The notes: generated from the letters alone by a model not told the origin. DNA of 47,880 nucleotides from an archaeon (GCA_018656555.1 JABHZQ010000017.1:1-47880), one strand, 5' to 3'; shown: positions 24,229 to 33,305, numbered from the stretch's first letter. Numbers and translations: made by a program.

Positions 24229-24681
24229 ATGTATGATGAAATAGCAAAAGGGTATGACAGACTGCACAAAGAAGAGCAGTTGGATAAATTAAAGATTATT
24301 GCACAATATTTTAAGCCAAAAGCTCTTATGTTGGATTTGGGATGTGGTACTGGAATTGCAATGGATTATTTTGATGTTGATTCTGTTGGGATTGATCCTT
24401 CTTTAGAACTGTTGAAGTTAGGTAAAGGTAATAGGGTTTGTTGTTATGCTGAGAATTTGCCATTTAAAGATGATTCTTTTAGTTCTGTAATCTGTTTGAC
24501 TGCTGTACACCATATGGATGTAGATCTGGTGATTAAAGAAGTAAAAAGGGTGTGTAAAGGAGATGTATGTTTTAGTGTGTTAAAGAAGGCTGCAAAAAGT
24601 GATGAAATTGTAAAGAAATTAGTTGAGGCTTTTGAATTAAAAATAATTGAAGAAAAAAAAGATTTTATTTTATTCAAATAG
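24229..24681 (+). CDS. class I SAM-dependent methyltransferase
   Basis: The sequence opens MYDEIAKGYDRLH as in UbiE/Methyltransf_11 proteins. Motif I is LDLGCGTG, an acidic residue follows in VGIDPS, and ENLPFKDDSFSSVICLTAVHH carries motifs II-III, with the last part split from its usual helix. The 150 residues make it a minimal version without the C-terminal strands of larger members. The substrate is unknown. Its end overlaps the convergent surface protein gene by 12 nt. Confidence 0.8.
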   Translation: MYDEIAKGYDRLHKEEQLDKLKIIAQYFKPKALMLDLGCGTGIAMDYFDVDSVGIDPSLELLKLGKGNRVCCYAENLPFKDDSFSSVICLTAVHHMDVDLVIKEVKRVCKGDVCFSVLKKAAKSDEIVKKLVEAFELKIIEEKKDFILFK

Positions 24682-26571
24682 TTTGAAGAAATTACCTGAT
24701 TCTTGTTTCTGTGGTGCTTGTGCTGCGGTATTTGGTTCAGCTTTTCCAAGAACTGTTGCTAGTTTACCTCTATCTGCTCTCTGTTGTTTCATTGCTTCCT
24801 TCTTTTCTATCTTAGCTTCTGTTGCTTTAATATCTTTTACAACTCTTTCTCTAAAATCCTTTATGCCTTTTTCTTTTTCAAAGGTTAGTGAAGGTTTTTT
24901 CTCTTTCTTTGGCTTATCTGCCATTGTTACTGTTGGTGTTTTTTTACCAAATCTCTTTTTTGTAGGTTCTAGTGGTTTTCTAGGTACTCTTCCATATACT
25001 AAGTAAGATAATCCACCAATGAAGACTACTGCTAGCAAGATGTATAGCCAACCAAGATTATATCTCTTTGTACCATTTACAACTTCAACATTATCAACAT
25101 TTAGCAAAGCGTTTCCTGTTGGAAGCTCTATTGCATAGTTTCCTGAAGGAACTTCATCTGCAAGATTGATTTCTATTGTTTCATTAACACCAATACTCTT
25201 CTTTTTTGTTAATGTATAATCATATCCTGCACCAGACACAAGAACTTGAAGATCTTCTCTGTATCTTGTGTTACCCATGTTTCTAATGTAAAGGATTTCT
25301 CCTTCTACCCACATTTGTATGTCTTCTATTTCATTAACTATAATTGTGTCTTCATCTTGGATCTCTCCAATAGAAGATTTTATTGTCCAAGTTCCAGGTG
25401 TTGCAAACTGTGGAATTTTGTAAGATAACTCAGTTGAAGATGCAACTTGTTTTTCTGAAGCCAAATCACCAGCTGAATCTCTTACTTCTAACAATAAAGA
25501 TCCATCCATTAATTCTTCTGCTTGATCATAGAGTAAGATTTCAAATTCTAATATATCTTCTGGATCTAAAGAGGTATTTGATAGAGAATTTTCAAGTGTT
25601 GTCTCTACAGGCAAAATTTCAAAAGTTGCAGTATCTGTTCCAGTGTTTCCATCAATATCATTAACTTCAATTGCGATAGTATGTGCACCAGATTCTATTA
25701 ATAGATTTGCTTCAACTTCATAAGTGAATGATCCAGAGATTAAAGATGTGCTTGTTAGTTCTTCATTATCAACAGTTATCTCTACTGTTGCTTGATTTAC
25801 TAGCTCCTGATTAATATTTTTTACTGATCCATAGATTATTACCATCTCTCCAGGATATAGAGTATCTTCTTCTAGATCGATTATAACTGAAAGTTCATCA
25901 ACAATTTCAAAGGTTTCAATTGTTTCAAATCTTTGTTCATTACCATAACTATCTCTTACAACCAGATTTAAGTCGTAATTTCCAGGATAGGTGTTTGAAG
26001 AATCATAAGTGTAAGATATTGTTCCACCATATACAGATACTGAATCAATTAAGTACTCAATTCCTTCTTGTTCAAAGTATATTTCTGCTGTACCAGTTAT
26101 TTTTTCTTCATTCATTTTTGTAATAGTACCAGAAAGTTTGAAAGCGTCACCCATTTGTACTTGAGTTTTGTCTAGGCTGAAAAGACCATTAAGCTCTCTT
26201 GTAACTGAGAAAATATCTGAGGATGTTGATTCAAGAGGAATGCCACCAGCAAGAATGTCTGCTTCTAATTGACAAGAACCACCCATAGAGGAAGTAACAG
26301 TGATATCTGGAATGCCTAATTGAGAGAATGTTTGTTGTTCTCCAGCATTAAGATCAACAGGTACTAATTGTCTAGGGAAGGAAGTGTTTGAACAATCTAC
26401 TACAATCTGTAGAAATCCAGAGAGTTCCTCCTCTTGGAAAACATAACCTTCCACGTCGATAGTGTCTCCTATATTGTATAGGGCATCTGACGGACCAGAA
26501 ATACTTATTGTTGCTGCGACTGACGGTAATAATAACAGTATAATAAAGATAAAAACTATTCCTCTTTTCAT
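24670..26571 (-). CDS. membrane-anchored surface protein with Ig-like repeats
   Basis: A signal peptide (1-20), five or so beta-sandwich modules of about 90 residues (each with PGD/YPGEMVIIYG-like openings), one membrane span (about 502-523) and a cytoplasmic tail of about 110 residues rich in Lys, Glu and Gln form this 633-residue protein. The tail looks coiled-coil prone. GAGAGGGG precedes the ATG as ribosome site, with a TATA box further upstream. The plan matches the proteins at 15232, 17070 and 39975, suggesting a common cell-surface system. Confidence 0.75.
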   Translation of the reverse strand: MKRGIVFIFIILLLLPSVAATISISGPSDALYNIGDTIDVEGYVFQEEELSGFLQIVVDCSNTSFPRQLVPVDLNAGEQQTFSQLGIPDITVTSSMGGSCQLEADILAGGIPLESTSSDIFSVTRELNGLFSLDKTQVQMGDAFKLSGTITKMNEEKITGTAEIYFEQEGIEYLIDSVSVYGGTISYTYDSSNTYPGNYDLNLVVRDSYGNEQRFETIETFEIVDELSVIIDLEEDTLYPGEMVIIYGSVKNINQELVNQATVEITVDNEELTSTSLISGSFTYEVEANLLIESGAHTIAIEVNDIDGNTGTDTATFEILPVETTLENSLSNTSLDPEDILEFEILLYDQAEELMDGSLLLEVRDSAGDLASEKQVASSTELSYKIPQFATPGTWTIKSSIGEIQDEDTIIVNEIEDIQMWVEGEILYIRNMGNTRYREDLQVLVSGAGYDYTLTKKKSIGVNETIEINLADEVPSGNYAIELPTGNALLNVDNVEVVNGTKRYNLGWLYILLAVVFIGGLSYLVYGRVPRKPLEPTKKRFGKKTPTVTMADKPKKEKKPSLTFEKEKGIKDFRERVVKDIKATEAKIEKKEAMKQQRADRGKLATVLGKAEPNTAAQAPQKQESGNFFKLFE

Positions 26572-26685
26572 TTTAGACTTTCCCCTCTCTATAATTTTAT
26601 TAATATAAAAGGATGAATATTTATAAATTTTACTATATGTGAAAATAAATTTAAATTATTAGTATATTAGAGAATTTTTACTGTT

Positions 26686-26722
26686 GTTCTTTGTTAGTAG
26701 TTACAAAATAGAAAGATTTATA
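26686..26722 (+). promoter_or_regulatory. TAGTAGTTAC-type promoter of the caspase-like gene
   Basis: TAGTAGTTAC followed by AAAATAGAAAGA and TTTATA, nearly identical to the promoter at 6347-6374 (27 of 28). The ATG lies about 28 nt after the TATA box. The rest of the 178-bp gap holds the divergent promoter (ATTTATAAATATT on the minus strand) and AT-rich sequence without further structure. Confidence 0.6.
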
Positions 26723-26749
26723 TATGATTAATTATAGTATTTTAATAAA

Positions 26750-27940
26750 ATGTTAGAAGATTTTTTAAAAAATGCTGGAATTGAACAAGTTACTGATTTA
26801 CATCCTTCTTCAAATAGAATTTTCTCTCAAAGAGCTTTGGATTATTACTGGTTAGAAACAGTTGTAACACCTATGTTCGAGATTTTTGGTGAGAAAGCTG
26901 ATGCAAGTACAACTAAGAAAGGAAAAGTGGGTTATATTATTGCTCAAGGGCTTACTACTGCTGCAGGTGTTGTTCCTTATGTGGGTGCGGAAGTAGCATC
27001 AAGAGTTACTGAAAGTGGATTGAGAGGAGTTGGAAGACTTGCTAAGTTTGTTGCTGGAAAAATTTATGACCAACTGAACAAAACAGATAATGAAAGCTTA
27101 CGAGTTGTTGATGATTTAATTCATGCTTATGAAAGTGCTAAAGCTGAGTTTGGAAATAAATTAGAACCTAGAGGTAGGTGGAGATGGGATTTAGCAAAAG
27201 ATATTGGAATGGTTTCTTTATCTTTGATTCTTGCTACTAGTGCTGTTATTAAAACTGGAGAGATTATTATTGGAGATGGTGGAGAGGATGATAGAAGAGG
27301 ATCTCAAGTTGAACCTCGTGAACCATATCCTCCACAACAATTACCTCCTCCAGTTGTTTTTGAACCAGAACCAATTCCATTAGCTGATTTAGATGAGTTT
27401 AATCAACAAAAAGTTTTGATTTACTGTGCTAATGATGGAGAAAAACAATATGCTTTAGATTCATTAAGAGAAAGAAGTAGATTAAGAAGTGCAAGTAAAA
27501 AGATGAATTTTAGAAATGTTGGTGGAGGAGTAACAAAAGTTACTTACAGAGGAGCTGGAGATGTTCCTATTGAAATGCATGTAGTTACTTCTACTAATGG
27601 TATTCCTGATAATGATTATAGTGTTGTTCAAGTAAGAGGGCATACCTGGGATATGGCACCTTTAGCTGGAGAGGTTAATGGGCATACTGATGACCATGTG
27701 ATTTACTTCTTTGGTGGTTGTAATTCAAATGGTTTAGCAGCTGGTTTAGCTGATGAGAATACTGCTGTAATTGGTGGAGATGGTATTCAAAATGGGGCAA
27801 GTAATGGATATTTATTAGTTAGAATGCTTGATGAGATGGGTAGAACTGATGAATGGAGTACTTTAAGAGCTAATATTCAAGCTCAATCTCAGGTTGCTGG
27901 AACCTTTACCTGGCCTGGTGATTCTAATTATGTTCGGTAG
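26750..27940 (+). CDS. membrane protein with possible caspase-like (clan CD) C-terminal domain
   Basis: Two hydrophobic stretches (about 65-85 and 150-180) lie in the N-terminal half, then an acidic proline-rich linker (about 180-215). The C-terminal domain begins with a strand and continues to VVQVRGHTWDM, and about 25 residues later VIYFFGGCNSNGLA. A His after a strand and a Cys after a following strand, with small residues around them, are the hallmark of clan CD cysteine peptidases and related CHAT or gingipain folds. No such annotation can be confirmed by eye. The promoter carries the shared motif. Function unknown. Confidence 0.6.
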   Translation: MLEDFLKNAGIEQVTDLHPSSNRIFSQRALDYYWLETVVTPMFEIFGEKADASTTKKGKVGYIIAQGLTTAAGVVPYVGAEVASRVTESGLRGVGRLAKFVAGKIYDQLNKTDNESLRVVDDLIHAYESAKAEFGNKLEPRGRWRWDLAKDIGMVSLSLILATSAVIKTGEIIIGDGGEDDRRGSQVEPREPYPPQQLPPPVVFEPEPIPLADLDEFNQQKVLIYCANDGEKQYALDSLRERSRLRSASKKMNFRNVGGGVTKVTYRGAGDVPIEMHVVTSTNGIPDNDYSVVQVRGHTWDMAPLAGEVNGHTDDHVIYFFGGCNSNGLAAGLADENTAVIGGDGIQNGASNGYLLVRMLDEMGRTDEWSTLRANIQAQSQVAGTFTWPGDSNYVR

Positions 27941-27975
27941 AAAAGCTTAAATAGAAATTTTTATTTAATGATTCT

Positions 27976-29685
27976 ATGGATATTGAGACTTTGAGGCATA
28001 GTGCTGCACATTTATTAGCACAAGCTGTTAAGGAATTGTTTCCTGATGTTAAGTTGGGAATAGGTCCAGCTATTGAGAAGGGTTTCTATTATGATTTTCA
28101 AAAGGATGAACCATTTACTCCTGAAGACTTGAAAAAGATTGAGAAAAAGATGAAAGCTTTGTCTCATCAGAAGTTAACTATAGAACAGGTTTCAATGAGT
28201 GATGATGATTTAGAAGATTATTATAGAAAAGAATCTTTTAAGAAAGAATTAGCTGAAGAGTTAGATAAACCTATTTTCTTTAAACAAGGAAATTTTATTG
28301 ATCTTTGTAAAGGACCTCATGTTGAGGATACTGGTAAGATTAAAAATTATAAATTAATGAAAGTTTCTGGTGCTTATTGGAAGGGGGATGCTTCTAATCA
28401 ACAATTACAAAGAATTTATGGTGTTATTTTCGAGACTAAAGAAGAATTAAAAGAATATTTACATATGTTAGAAGAGGCAGAGAAAAGAAATCATATTAAA
28501 TTAGGTAAAGAGTTAGGATTGTATTCTTTCCATAAGGAAGGCCCAGGTTTTCCATTTATGCATCCAAAAGGAATGATCTTCTGGAATGAGATTATGAAAC
28601 TTTGGAAAGAGAAGCATGATGATTATGAATATGTGGAAATAAGAACTCCTATTATTTTGAATAAAGAATTATGGGTTAAGTCTGGACATTGGGAAAATTA
28701 TAGAGATAATATGTATGAAACCAAGATCGATAAGGATGAAGTTGCGATTAAACCAATGAACTGTCCGGGTGGAATCTTATGGTATAATGAGAGATTACAT
28801 TCTTATAGAGAGTTTCCAATGAGGGTTGCCGAGATTGGTTTGGTTCATCGTCATGAATTATCTGGAGTATTGAATGGAATGTTTAGAGTTAGGGCCTTTC
28901 ATCAAGATGATGCCCATATTTATATGACTAAAACTCAGATTCAAAAGGAAGTTTTGAATGTTTTGAAATTAACTGATGAACTTTATAGTGCATTTGGTTT
29001 GAAATATCATTTAGAATTATCTACTAGACCTGAAAAAAGAATTGGTAAGGATAAAGATTGGGATCTTTCTGAGAAAGCATTAAAGAAAGCTTTAGAAAAA
29101 TATGGAATGAAATATGATTTGAATGAAGGAGATGGTGCTTTTTATGGTCCTAAGATTGATGTACATATTAAGGATGCTTTGGGAAGGACTTGGCAGTGTG
29201 CTACAATACAATTGGATATGAATTTACCTGAAAGGTTTGATATGACTTTTGAAGGTAAAGATGGTAAGAAACATAGACCAATTATGATTCACAGAACTAT
29301 TTATGGTGGAGTGGAAAGGTTTGTAGGTATAATCGTTGAACACTTCGGAGGTAAATTTCCATTGTGGTTGAGTCCTGTTCAAGTTAGAATCTTAAATGTT
29401 ACTGATCGGAATTTGAAGTTTGCAAGAGCTATTGCAAAAAAAATGAAGAAAAAAGGAATTAGAGCAGAAGTTGATGATAGAGCTGAGACCATTTCAAAGA
29501 AAGTTAGAAGTGCTCAAGTAGAAAAGGTTCCCATTATGGTCACAATTGGTGATAAGGAAGAGGAGAATAAGACTTTAGCTGTTAGGACTAGAGATGGTAA
29601 ATTAAAATTTGGTGTTGAATCTAATGATCTAATGAAAAAAATGGTGAAGAATATAAAAGATAGGGAGTTGGAGTTTTCATGTTAG
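27976..29685 (+). CDS. thrS: threonyl-tRNA synthetase, bacterial type lacking TGS
   Basis: The protein begins directly with the N2 editing domain (His8 and His12 in RHSAAH; CKGPH near 110), the version found in bacterial and eukaryotic ThrRS; typical archaeal ThrRS has an unrelated editing domain. The TGS domain usually in front, of about 60 residues, is absent. The class II core shows MNCPGG, VHRHELSGVLNG and AFHQDDAH, and the anticodon domain ends the 569 residues. It charges tRNA-Thr. A TATA-like CTTAAATAG is 31 nt before the ATG. The start of the next gene overlaps its end by 7 nt. Confidence 0.95.
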   Translation: MDIETLRHSAAHLLAQAVKELFPDVKLGIGPAIEKGFYYDFQKDEPFTPEDLKKIEKKMKALSHQKLTIEQVSMSDDDLEDYYRKESFKKELAEELDKPIFFKQGNFIDLCKGPHVEDTGKIKNYKLMKVSGAYWKGDASNQQLQRIYGVIFETKEELKEYLHMLEEAEKRNHIKLGKELGLYSFHKEGPGFPFMHPKGMIFWNEIMKLWKEKHDDYEYVEIRTPIILNKELWVKSGHWENYRDNMYETKIDKDEVAIKPMNCPGGILWYNERLHSYREFPMRVAEIGLVHRHELSGVLNGMFRVRAFHQDDAHIYMTKTQIQKEVLNVLKLTDELYSAFGLKYHLELSTRPEKRIGKDKDWDLSEKALKKALEKYGMKYDLNEGDGAFYGPKIDVHIKDALGRTWQCATIQLDMNLPERFDMTFEGKDGKKHRPIMIHRTIYGGVERFVGIIVEHFGGKFPLWLSPVQVRILNVTDRNLKFARAIAKKMKKKGIRAEVDDRAETISKKVRSAQVEKVPIMVTIGDKEEENKTLAVRTRDGKLKFGVESNDLMKKMVKNIKDRELEFSC

Positions 29686-30128
29686 AAGATATTAAGGAAA
29701 GAGTAGATTTGGCTAAGGAAAAAGGATTGAAAGGTAAATTTGTTTCTGCTTTTTATATGGGCGATTTAAAAGAGATTAAATGGCAAATTGATTTTTTTGA
29801 AGAAGGTGTAATCCATTCTTTTTTACCAGATGGTAATATTAAAGAAGATAGCTTATTGAGTAAGGAAGAGTTAAAGGGATTAGATCTGGATGAGATTAAG
29901 GTTGATTTGACCCATGCTTTACAAAAAGTTGAGAAGATTAGAGATGAAAAGTATGAAGGAATGTCTGCTGATAAAGTTATTGTTATCTTACAAAAAACAG
30001 ACCAGGTTATTTGGAATATTACTTGGTTGACAAAGAACTTCAAGGTGTTTAATGTAAAAGTTGATGCTGTTTCTGGGGAAGTTCTAAGAGAGAATTGTGA
30101 GAGTATAATGGGTTTTAAAAAAAATTAA
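29679..30128 (+). CDS. hypothetical protein, possibly PepSY-like
   Basis: The 149 residues are soluble and charged. The end VFNVKVDAVSGEVLRE is similar to the last strand of PepSY domains (DAxTGEVL), and ITWLTKNF would be the strand before it. No signal peptide is present. It overlaps the ThrRS gene by 7 nt and so is probably co-translated, and overlaps a convergent membrane gene by 4 nt. A link to ThrRS function is not evident. Confidence 0.6.
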   Translation: MLEDIKERVDLAKEKGLKGKFVSAFYMGDLKEIKWQIDFFEEGVIHSFLPDGNIKEDSLLSKEELKGLDLDEIKVDLTHALQKVEKIRDEKYEGMSADKVIVILQKTDQVIWNITWLTKNFKVFNVKVDAVSGEVLRENCESIMGFKKN

Positions 30129-30508
30129 AAAAGAATTGTGTATAAAACCCAAAGTGCTAAAACTAGCCAGATAACGATTACTAACCAAGCTCTTCTTAAC
30201 ATATTCTTTTGTTTTAGTAGTTTATTCATCAAAGCAGTTGTTTCTTTTGCGTAAAGCGCAAAACCCATTGCAAATAAGGGCATTATGAATAGAGTTACTG
30301 CGAAGATATGGACTATTGTTAGTTCTTGTAATAAGAAATATAGAACTACTGCTGACCAAATTAAGCTAACTACTATTGTTACTGTAGGTTTAGCAAAACT
30401 AGTTTCTGCTACTTTTGCCCAATGTTTTGGATTTATGAAAATCACAACTAATTTGATAATAAGTAAAGCTGCAACAATCAAAGCCATAATTTCAATTGGT
30501 GTCATCAT
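30125..30508 (-). CDS. hypothetical membrane protein, four spans
   Basis: Four hydrophobic spans fill the 127 residues (about 4-27, 43-62, 66-86 and 104-125) with a positively charged loop before the last. No family is recognised. The ATG-ATG start has an excellent ribosome site, GGAGG, five bases upstream. It ends against a convergent gene with a 4-nt overlap. Confidence 0.65.
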   Translation of the reverse strand: MMTPIEIMALIVAALLIIKLVVIFINPKHWAKVAETSFAKPTVTIVVSLIWSAVVLYFLLQELTIVHIFAVTLFIMPLFAMGFALYAKETTALMNKLLKQKNMLRRAWLVIVIWLVLALWVLYTILF

Positions 30509-30540
30509 ATCAACCTCCTTTTGTTTTGTGAAGTGTTTAT

Positions 30541-30741
30541 TTAATATAAAATTATTGTTTTTTCTTTAGAAGTGAAGCCAGATTTGATTCTTACTTCTTT
30601 TTTGAAGTGTTTTTTTAGAATTTTTAGAAGTTCTTTGTTTGCTTTTCCTTTTTCTGGTTGTGCTTTCAAGTAGACAGTAATTACTCCATTCTCTTCTATT
30701 ACTTCTTGCTTTTTGGAGTTTGGTTTAACTCTTACCTTCAT
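30541..30741 (-). CDS. DUF167 / YggU family protein
   Basis: The 66 residues match DUF167 throughout: MKVRVKPNSKK at the start, then VYLKAQPEKGKANKELLK and the end VRIKSGFTSKEKTI. It is a small cytosolic protein of unknown function that is widespread in all domains. It is leaderless; its TATA box is interleaved with that of the divergent gene. Confidence 0.85.
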   Translation of the reverse strand: MKVRVKPNSKKQEVIEENGVITVYLKAQPEKGKANKELLKILKKHFKKEVRIKSGFTSKEKTIILY

Positions 30742-30746
30742 AAAAG

Positions 30747-30772
30747 TTTATAAAGTTTTGAACTATATAAAA
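30747..30772. promoter_or_regulatory. interleaved divergent promoters in a 35-bp gap
   Basis: TTTATAAAG (30747-30755) lies 30 nt before the rightward ATG at 30777. TTTATATAG on the minus strand (30772-30764) lies 31 nt before the leftward ATG at 30741. Each TATA box is nearer the opposite gene, so the two promoters cross. Confidence 0.6.
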
Positions 30773-30776
30773 TAAT

Positions 30777-31013
30777 ATGAAATTAGATCCAAAAGCTATG
30801 GCTTATACCTTTTCTATCTTTGGAGGTTTTTGGACTTTTGTTATTGCGTTCTTAGGACAGTTTGGTTTTGAGGATTTGGTTGCAATTTGTAACCCTTTTT
30901 ACTTTTTTGACTTGAGTACTTGGTTAGGTGTGTTCTTAGGAACAATAGAAGCTTTAGTGTTTTGGTTGTTAATTGGTTATGTTTTTGCTTGGTTATATAA
31001 TAAATTTATTTAG
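30777..31013 (+). CDS. hypothetical small membrane protein
   Basis: The 78 residues include two membrane spans (about 12-31 and 48-73) rich in Phe and Trp. Similar two-span proteins occur in small archaea and candidate bacteria without known function. It has its own leaderless promoter and overlaps the convergent dphB gene by 21 nt. Confidence 0.6.
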   Translation: MKLDPKAMAYTFSIFGGFWTFVIAFLGQFGFEDLVAICNPFYFFDLSTWLGVFLGTIEALVFWLLIGYVFAWLYNKFI

Positions 31014-31727
31014 AAATTCTTCTTCTACAAAGTGCAAGTTACCCGGAATAATTAAACATTGAGGATAAAGGTTTAGATTCTTTACATTCTTAGCTTCAGT
31101 GTATAGAATTGTAGGTTTACCACCTAGTTGTGCACAGACAACTACCTTTGTGTCAGGAGTTATTACATTCTCTTTTCTTTTAGCTTCTATGTTTAGTAAG
31201 AAATCAATAGCTTCTTTTGCTTCCATAAACTTATCTTCTTTGGGTGTGAGATCTAGTAAACATAAGGTATGTAATGGTTTATTGTCTTTAATCACATTAT
31301 AAGGAGTTTCTACATTTTCATTGTGGAAAGGAATTGAGGTTGTTTTTCCATATTTGTAAAGTTCTAAACCAATAATTCCTACTGCTGTCAATACAGATGC
31401 ATTGTTTATGATGTTTATTTGGATATTATTTTCTTTTGCTTGTTGTAAAAGTGATAAATGAGTGGTTGCTGAGAAAGGATCTCCTATGATTAAAAGAGAT
31501 ACATTAGATTCTTTTGCTTGTTTGATTATTTCTTTGCCATCTTCTACGAATTCTCTTTCTGCTAGAATTATTTTCTTATTGTATAGTGTTTCTAGGTTTG
31601 TTATTGGTACTTGTAGTTTAGAGGTGTAGTTTTCTAGGTAAATGTAGTCTGAAGCTTGTACTAATTCTAAGCCTTTTACTGTGATGTCTTTTTCATCATT
31701 TAATCCTATTCCAATGATATTTAGCAT
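30993..31727 (-). CDS. dphB: diphthine synthase
   Basis: The first strand IGIGLNDEKDITVKGL, the YLENYTS segment and the SAM-binding GDPFSATTH are typical of the tetrapyrrole-methylase-fold diphthine synthase. The 244 residues fit the family (about 255). It methylates the modified histidine of elongation factor 2 on the way to diphthamide. The start MLNIIG is chosen because of the family N-terminus and a TATA box 30 nt upstream; a longer frame would cross into the divergent gene's promoter. Confidence 0.9.
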   Translation of the reverse strand: MLNIIGIGLNDEKDITVKGLELVQASDYIYLENYTSKLQVPITNLETLYNKKIILAEREFVEDGKEIIKQAKESNVSLLIIGDPFSATTHLSLLQQAKENNIQINIINNASVLTAVGIIGLELYKYGKTTSIPFHNENVETPYNVIKDNKPLHTLCLLDLTPKEDKFMEAKEAIDFLLNIEAKRKENVITPDTKVVVCAQLGGKPTILYTEAKNVKNLNLYPQCLIIPGNLHFVEEEFLNKFII

Positions 31728-31775
31728 GATTTTACTGAATTTGGGAGGTTTATAAAGGTTTTTGTTATCTTTTTC

Positions 31776-31795
31776 TAGTAGTAAAATATATAAAC
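31776..31795 (+). promoter_or_regulatory. TAGTAGT element fused to TATA box
   Basis: TAGTAGT is followed immediately by AAAATATATAAA, so the motif abuts the TATA box here. The ATG at 31818 is 31 nt after the TATA. It is the weakest member of the motif set. Confidence 0.4.
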
Positions 31796-31817
31796 AAGTT
31801 AATTGAACAAAAAGATT

Positions 31818-32558
31818 ATGGTAAAAGTTATGGCTCAAAGGGAAGCTGAATTTTATGATCAATTAAAGGCATTAGGGACTCAGCTGGATTTAGGTGGTTT
31901 GATGAAGTGGTTTGATAGTTATACTGCTTTTTTTAAAGATTGTATGATAAATGGTGCATTAGCTCCTTATGAAATGGGAAATCAAAGTATGTTAGCTGCT
32001 GCAAGAGAAATGCATAAATCAATTGGGAATTTTGTGGAAGGTCGAGAATCAATGCCTTCTGGAGGAATTATACTTCAACCAATTATCTTAAGTTCCCAAA
32101 GTCTTACTCCAACCAAATTATCATTTAGAATTGAAAGAGCTAGAATACCTACTGCTTATGGGTTGGTGGGGGGAAAGATTGGAGAATTTATTGCTCAAGA
32201 TGCTCTTTTCCAAGGTCTTAAATCTGGAGTTGAAAGAGTTATTGATTTTGAGGTAAGACCAGATGAGGATTTAGGGGTAGCTGTATACCAACCACAAGGA
32301 GTTCTAATTATACAAGAGAAAGATGCCCTAAGATCTTATAGGGCTTTTAGGTTTAGAGATATGGGAAGTGGAATGAATTTAGAAGGTTTGGGTAGTACTT
32401 ATGATTTAGAGTCTGCACTTGGGGGATATGGTAATTCTCTTGCTTTGAATGAGTCTTTGGTTATTGTTAAAGGTGGAGAACATTGGCCTTTAGAAGAGAC
32501 TGCTTTACCTGTTGCAGTAAAGATGTATGGTTCTAGAATTGGTGAATGGGTTGAATAG
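31818..32558 (+). CDS. hypothetical protein, first gene of unknown operon
   Basis: The 246 residues begin MVKVMAQREAEFYDQL and include a helical part followed by a beta-rich half with many Gly-Gly turns (SGGIILQPII, LVGGKIGEF). No domain is recognised. Starts at TTG 31803, ATG 31818 and ATG 31830 are all possible; 31818 fits the TATA spacing best. Only 4 nt separate its stop from the next gene. Confidence 0.65.
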   Translation: MVKVMAQREAEFYDQLKALGTQLDLGGLMKWFDSYTAFFKDCMINGALAPYEMGNQSMLAAAREMHKSIGNFVEGRESMPSGGIILQPIILSSQSLTPTKLSFRIERARIPTAYGLVGGKIGEFIAQDALFQGLKSGVERVIDFEVRPDEDLGVAVYQPQGVLIIQEKDALRSYRAFRFRDMGSGMNLEGLGSTYDLESALGGYGNSLALNESLVIVKGGEHWPLEETALPVAVKMYGSRIGEWVE

Positions 32559-32562
32559 TAAA

Positions 32563-33300
32563 ATGGAGTTAAGTGAATTTGTTTCTGGGAATAGAAAAAA
32601 CACTGTACTGAACAGACTGTTCTTTAAATGGGAAGAAAGAGTAAATGGAGTTTTTAGACCTCAATCTCTTGATACTGTTTACAGAATAATTAGGAAAAGA
32701 GAACAGATTATGTTTGAAGATGATATTCAATTTTATAGATCTGGGCAGGGTTTAGAATTATTAAGAGAATGTAGAGAACATGCTCAAGAAAGAGTTAAGG
32801 GTTTAGGGAAGAAAGAAGTTATTGTTTTGGTTCATCCTTTATGTGCACATATGGATTCTGTAGAAATGACAGATTATATGAGAAAAGATCTTGTAAGGTA
32901 TGAAGAAGGATTGAGAGTTTTATTAAATTCACCAGAAGTTAGGGAAAGGTTTGATTTTGTTCTTGTTGAAATGCCTGAAAGTTATGCTGCTAGAACAAGC
33001 GGGTGGGTTGAAGAAGGAGATATTGGTGATGTAGTTTTTACTGGGCTGCATTCTGGAGAATTATTAGAACCTACTCAAATATTAAATGAGAGAGATATGT
33101 ATTTTCTGGGGGGCTATCTAGAGAGGTGTTTAAGTGCTACAAAGGATGAATTAGATCCCTCTGGAAATGCTAAGTTTGTTAGAGATTTATCTTTGAGATC
33201 TCCTCAAGATGTAGAAGGTTTAGTTGACTCTTTTTTGCTTTATTTTCCCCCTTTTAATTTTCCTGAAGAAAATAGTGTTCATAGTTCTGAATTGTACTGA
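32563..33300 (+). CDS. hypothetical alpha/beta protein, second gene of unknown operon
   Basis: The 245 residues look like a Rossmann-type alpha/beta fold: strand KEVIVLVHPLCAHMDS, strand FDFVLVEMPES, then DMYFLGGYLERCLS with Gly-Gly and Cys. Arginine far exceeds lysine. A match to isochorismatase-like hydrolases was considered but no catalytic triad is clear. It follows the previous unknown gene with a 4-nt gap. Confidence 0.65.
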   Translation: MELSEFVSGNRKNTVLNRLFFKWEERVNGVFRPQSLDTVYRIIRKREQIMFEDDIQFYRSGQGLELLRECREHAQERVKGLGKKEVIVLVHPLCAHMDSVEMTDYMRKDLVRYEEGLRVLLNSPEVRERFDFVLVEMPESYAARTSGWVEEGDIGDVVFTGLHSGELLEPTQILNERDMYFLGGYLERCLSATKDELDPSGNAKFVRDLSLRSPQDVEGLVDSFLLYFPPFNFPEENSVHSSELY

Positions 33301-33305
33301 TTGTT

